Assembly: GCF_008329585.1 (NCBI RefSeq)
Contig: NZ_NPKP01000016.1
Coordinates: forward strand, 44,999-108,998
Direction: 5' to 3'
Source of the DNA: Mycolicibacterium sp. P9-22
Lineage (GTDB): Bacteria > Actinomycetota > Actinomycetes > Mycobacteriales > Mycobacteriaceae
DNA length: 64,000 nucleotides
Shown here: piece after piece, positions 61,333 to 64,000 of the stretch
How the letters are laid out: every line of letters starts with the position of its first letter
How positions within the stretch are numbered: position 1 is the stretch's first letter
Translations under genes and position numbers: made by a program
Notes under the pieces: generated by a model
What the model was told of the DNA's origin: nothing
The model's input: the letters and a program-made list of their open reading frames with translations, nothing else
The model's database searches: none

Positions 61333-62864
61333 GGCGCACTCACCCCGGCGATGAGTTCGGTCAGCCGCTGGACCGAGCAGTCGTTGCCGACTTCCTCGAC
61401 GCAATGCCCGTCGCGCAGCACCAGGATGCGATCACTGATCCGCGCCACCTCTTCGAGTTCTGCGGAGATGAACACCACCGCCATCCCCTCGGACGACAGG
61501 TCGGTGACGAGTTTCTGAATCTGCGCCTTGGCGCCGATGTCGATGCCTCTGGTCGGTTCGTCGAGGATGAACAGTTGCGGCGCGGTGATCAACCACCTTG
61601 CCAGCAGAACCTTCTGCTGGTTGCCGCCGCTGAGGTTCTTCACCAGTGCGGAGGGATCGCGGGGCCGGATGTCGAGGGCGTCGAGATAGCGGGCCACCAG
61701 CTCGTCCTTGGTTTTCTTCGACAGCGGGCGGGCGAACCCGCGGCGGGCCTGCAACGCCAGGATCATGTTGTCCCGCACCGAGAGCTCGCCGATGATGCCC
61801 TCACCTTTGCGGTCTTCGGAGGAGAAGGCGAAGCCCTTGGCGATCGCCGCCCGCGGCGAACGCATCGGCACCGCCTTGCCGTTGACGACCATGCGTCCGC
61901 TGGTGGCGTGATCGGCGCCGAATAGCAGTCGGGCCAGTTCTGTTCGTCCCGAGCCCAACAGTCCCGCCAGGCCGATCACTTCGCGGCGATGAATGTCGAG
62001 ATCCGTCGGGTGAATACCGGGAGCACGTCCTAGTTGCCGCGCGCTGATCACCGTCTCTTCGGCCTCGGTGCTGCTCGCCGCGGCGACCGCCTCCTCGAGG
62101 TCTTCGAGCACGTCGAGCTCGTGCCCGAGCATCGCGGAGATCAAGGCGACCTTGTCGAGTTCCGCGGTCGGATGTTCACCGACCAGCCGGCCGTTGCGCA
62201 GCACGGTCATCCGGTCGGAGATCTCGTACACCTGGTCCAGGAAGTGCGAGACGAACAGGATCGCCACGCCGCGGTCGCGGAGGTTGCGCATCACCCGGAA
62301 CAGTTCGGCGACCTCGTCGGCGTCGAGGCTGGAGGTGGGTTCGTCGAGGATCAGTACCCGTGCCGAGACCGCCATCGCCCGGGCGATGGCGACCAGTTGC
62401 TGCAGCGCGATGGGGTGCGCGCCCAGGGTGTCGCTGGGATCGATGCGCAGGTCCAGTTCGCTGAGCAGTTCTTGGGCGCGGCGGTTCATGGCGCGGTAGT
62501 CGATCCGCCCGAGGCGTCTGGGCTCGCGACCCAACAGGATGTTCTCTGCCACCGTCAGATTCGGGCAGAGATTCACCTCCTGATACACCGTGCTGATGCC
62601 GGCGTCCTGCGCCTGTCGCGGGCTGGTGAACCGGCGGTCGGTGCCGTCAAGGGTGATCGTTCCGGCCGCGATATCGTGCACCCCGGTCAACGCCTTGATC
62701 AGGGTGGACTTCCCGGCGCCGTTCTCGCCCATCAACGCGTGGATTTCGCCGGGCAGCAGCCGCAGGTCGACTCCGTCGAGGGCCTTGACCCCGGGGAACT
62801 CGACGGTGACGCCGGTCAGCTCGATCACCGGCTGCACAACGGTTTCCGACACCGCCGCGGTCAT
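61329..62864 (-). CDS. Sugar ABC transporter ATP-binding protein (YtfR/AraG type)
   Basis: 511 residues with two ABC domains. The first has GENGAGKSTLIKAL and signature region QQLVAIARAM; the second has a degenerate P-loop GLLGSGRTELARLL and LSGGNQQKVLLARWL. ATG 62864 shares a base with the stop of the binding-protein gene (TGATG). Confidence 0.92.
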   Translation of the reverse strand: MTAAVSETVVQPVIELTGVTVEFPGVKALDGVDLRLLPGEIHALMGENGAGKSTLIKALTGVHDIAAGTITLDGTDRRFTSPRQAQDAGISTVYQEVNLCPNLTVAENILLGREPRRLGRIDYRAMNRRAQELLSELDLRIDPSDTLGAHPIALQQLVAIARAMAVSARVLILDEPTSSLDADEVAELFRVMRNLRDRGVAILFVSHFLDQVYEISDRMTVLRNGRLVGEHPTAELDKVALISAMLGHELDVLEDLEEAVAAASSTEAEETVISARQLGRAPGIHPTDLDIHRREVIGLAGLLGSGRTELARLLFGADHATSGRMVVNGKAVPMRSPRAAIAKGFAFSSEDRKGEGIIGELSVRDNMILALQARRGFARPLSKKTKDELVARYLDALDIRPRDPSALVKNLSGGNQQKVLLARWLITAPQLFILDEPTRGIDIGAKAQIQKLVTDLSSEGMAVVFISAELEEVARISDRILVLRDGHCVEEVGNDCSVQRLTELIAGVSAP

Positions 62865-63847
62865 CAGTACTTGCGGTCCGGCAGCACGGCGGCCGCTTGC
62901 TGCTGATCGAAGGCCTCATCGGGGGTGACGACCCGCTCCGGTACCTGCTCGCCGGCGACGACCTTCTTGGCGAGATCCATGAGTTGCGGTCCGAGCAGCG
63001 GGTTGCATTCGACGATGTAGTTGAACTTGCCGTCGGCCAGCGCCTGCATCCCGTCGTGGGTGGCGTCGATGGTGACGATCTTGATGTCCTGGCCGGGTTT
63101 CTTGCCCGCCGCCTCGATGGCCTCCATCGCGCCCAGACCCATATCGTCGTTCTGCGAGAACACCATGTCGATCTGCGGGTGTGCCTTCAGGAAGGCTTCC
63201 ATCACCTGCTTGCCACCGGATCGGGTGAAATCCCCGCTCTGCGAGGCGATGATCCGCAAGTTCGGATTGGCGGAGATGGCGTCGGCGAAGCCGGAGTTGC
63301 GATCGATGGCGGGATCGGCGCCGGTAGTGCCCTCGAGCTGGACGATGTTGACCGGTCCGGGCGCCGACGCGTACTGCTGGACCACCCAGTCACCGGCCCG
63401 ACGGCCCTCGTCGACGAAGTCGGCACCCAGGAAGGTCTTGTAGACATCGGGCTCCTGGGTGTCGACGGCGCGGTCGGTGAGGATGACCGGGATGCCGGCG
63501 TTCTGGGCCTCCAGCAGGACGGCGTCCCAACCCGTGCGCACGACGGGGCTGAACGCGATGACGTCGACGCCCTGCTGCACGAAGGATCGGATGGCGGAAA
63601 TCTGGTTCTCCTGCTCGCCGTTGGCGTCGGAGAACTTCAGGTCGACCCCGGCCTCCTTGGCCGCGTCCTGGATGGATTTGGTGTTCGCGGTTCGCCAGCC
63701 GCTCTCGGCACCGACCTGCGAGAAGCCCATGGTGAGCTGTCCCCCGTCGCCGTTGGCCCCGGACTCGCCGCCGGGCGCCTGCCCGCTGCCGCATCCGGCC
63801 AGCAGGACGGCCGACGCCGCGGCCACGACCACAGTGCGAATCCTCAT
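62864..63847 (-). CDS. Sugar-binding lipoprotein (YtfQ type)
   Basis: 327 residues, AGGAG upstream of ATG 63847. Lipobox LLAGC with Cys19. The domain resembles periplasmic binding proteins for galactofuranose or ribose (FSQVGAESGWRTANTKSI). It should bind the pentose outside the membrane. First gene of a nine-gene operon. Confidence 0.9.
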   Translation of the reverse strand: MRIRTVVVAAASAVLLAGCGSGQAPGGESGANGDGGQLTMGFSQVGAESGWRTANTKSIQDAAKEAGVDLKFSDANGEQENQISAIRSFVQQGVDVIAFSPVVRTGWDAVLLEAQNAGIPVILTDRAVDTQEPDVYKTFLGADFVDEGRRAGDWVVQQYASAPGPVNIVQLEGTTGADPAIDRNSGFADAISANPNLRIIASQSGDFTRSGGKQVMEAFLKAHPQIDMVFSQNDDMGLGAMEAIEAAGKKPGQDIKIVTIDATHDGMQALADGKFNYIVECNPLLGPQLMDLAKKVVAGEQVPERVVTPDEAFDQQQAAAVLPDRKY

Positions 63848-63957
63848 GACGGTAACTCCTCTTGTGTCGCTGTTTGCCGAGATAGGGCCGCGATTCGCGG
63901 AGATTCGGGGACGGCCGGCAGAGTGGATTTCCGATGTGACCGGCGTTACACCGACCG

Positions 63958-63975
63958 AATGTTAACGCTCACATT
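63958..63975. promoter_or_regulatory. Candidate LacI-type operator of the arabinose operon
   Basis: AATGTTAACGCTCACATT, an 18-base palindrome with a central CG (14 of 18 positions symmetric) fitting the TGTNANCGNTNACA shape of LacI-family sites. It lies 110 bases upstream of the binding-protein gene. Confidence 0.68.
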
Positions 63976-64000
63976 CCGCGGTTGTCAACGACCTTGTGAG

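Noticed and set aside
60148..61518. Plus-strand frame of 456 codons, His/Asp/Arg-rich
   Set aside because: Antisense to the permease genes; typical shadow of hydrophobic codons.

Overview
The window reads as chromosomal DNA of a high-GC actinobacterium, most likely an environmental, fast-growing mycobacterium (Mycolicibacterium-like). The evidence is gene content: a complete yrbE/mce operon, a DUF732 secreted protein, an MPT64-like secreted protein, an FprB-type ferredoxin/ferredoxin reductase fusion, a DUF222 (13E12-type) HNH protein, and many P450, TetR and acyl-CoA genes. No rRNA, tRNA or CRISPR array was seen.

Layout. 1-2.4 kb: the 3' end of an acyl-CoA dehydrogenase gene and the FprB-like gene. 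2.4-3.5 kb: an IS481-type insertion sequence with a frameshifted transposase. 3.5-9.1 kb (minus strand): a coupled operon of a MaoC-like hydratase, an enoyl-CoA hydratase, a class III adenylate cyclase and a one-TM protein, followed by an acyl-CoA ligase. 9.2-19.6 kb: oxidation genes (two aldehyde dehydrogenases, GMC oxidoreductase, P450), a flavin/PPOX-fold protein, a TetR regulator and a large ATP-binding LuxR regulator. 19.5-25.4 kb (minus): a six-gene aromatic-ring operon (Rieske alpha and beta, extradiol dioxygenase, SDR, bicupin, Ldh-type dehydrogenase). 25.6-35.6 kb (minus): an mce operon whose last genes encode a Mce-associated protein, a CAP-like secreted protein and an MPT64-like secreted protein; three more secreted-protein genes lie upstream (36.0-37.8 kb). 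37.8-39.7 kb: a gene-poor stretch with two arrays of hexamer repeats.

39.7-64 kb looks more GC-rich and more tightly packed. It holds a BVMO-TetR-LLM monooxygenase set; an HxlR regulator coupled to a small alarmone synthetase, divergent from an NmrA-like gene, with three copies of one palindrome in the shared promoter; an MBL hydrolase, a small double-CXXC protein, an SDR, an HNH protein, an FAH-family hydrolase, an EVE protein, a TetR-P450 pair and an alpha/beta hydrolase; and a nine-gene pentose operon (sugar ABC transporter, LacI regulator, AraB, AraD, AraA, alcohol dehydrogenase) in which every junction overlaps by 1-4 bases.

How the parts fit. The left 25 kb is catabolic: ring hydroxylation and cleavage, alcohol and aldehyde oxidation, CoA activation and beta-oxidation-type steps. 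The mce locus next to it would import a lipid-like substrate. The right end imports and uses L-arabinose. Functions come from recognisable motifs and gene order; substrates are inferred. No database search was run.
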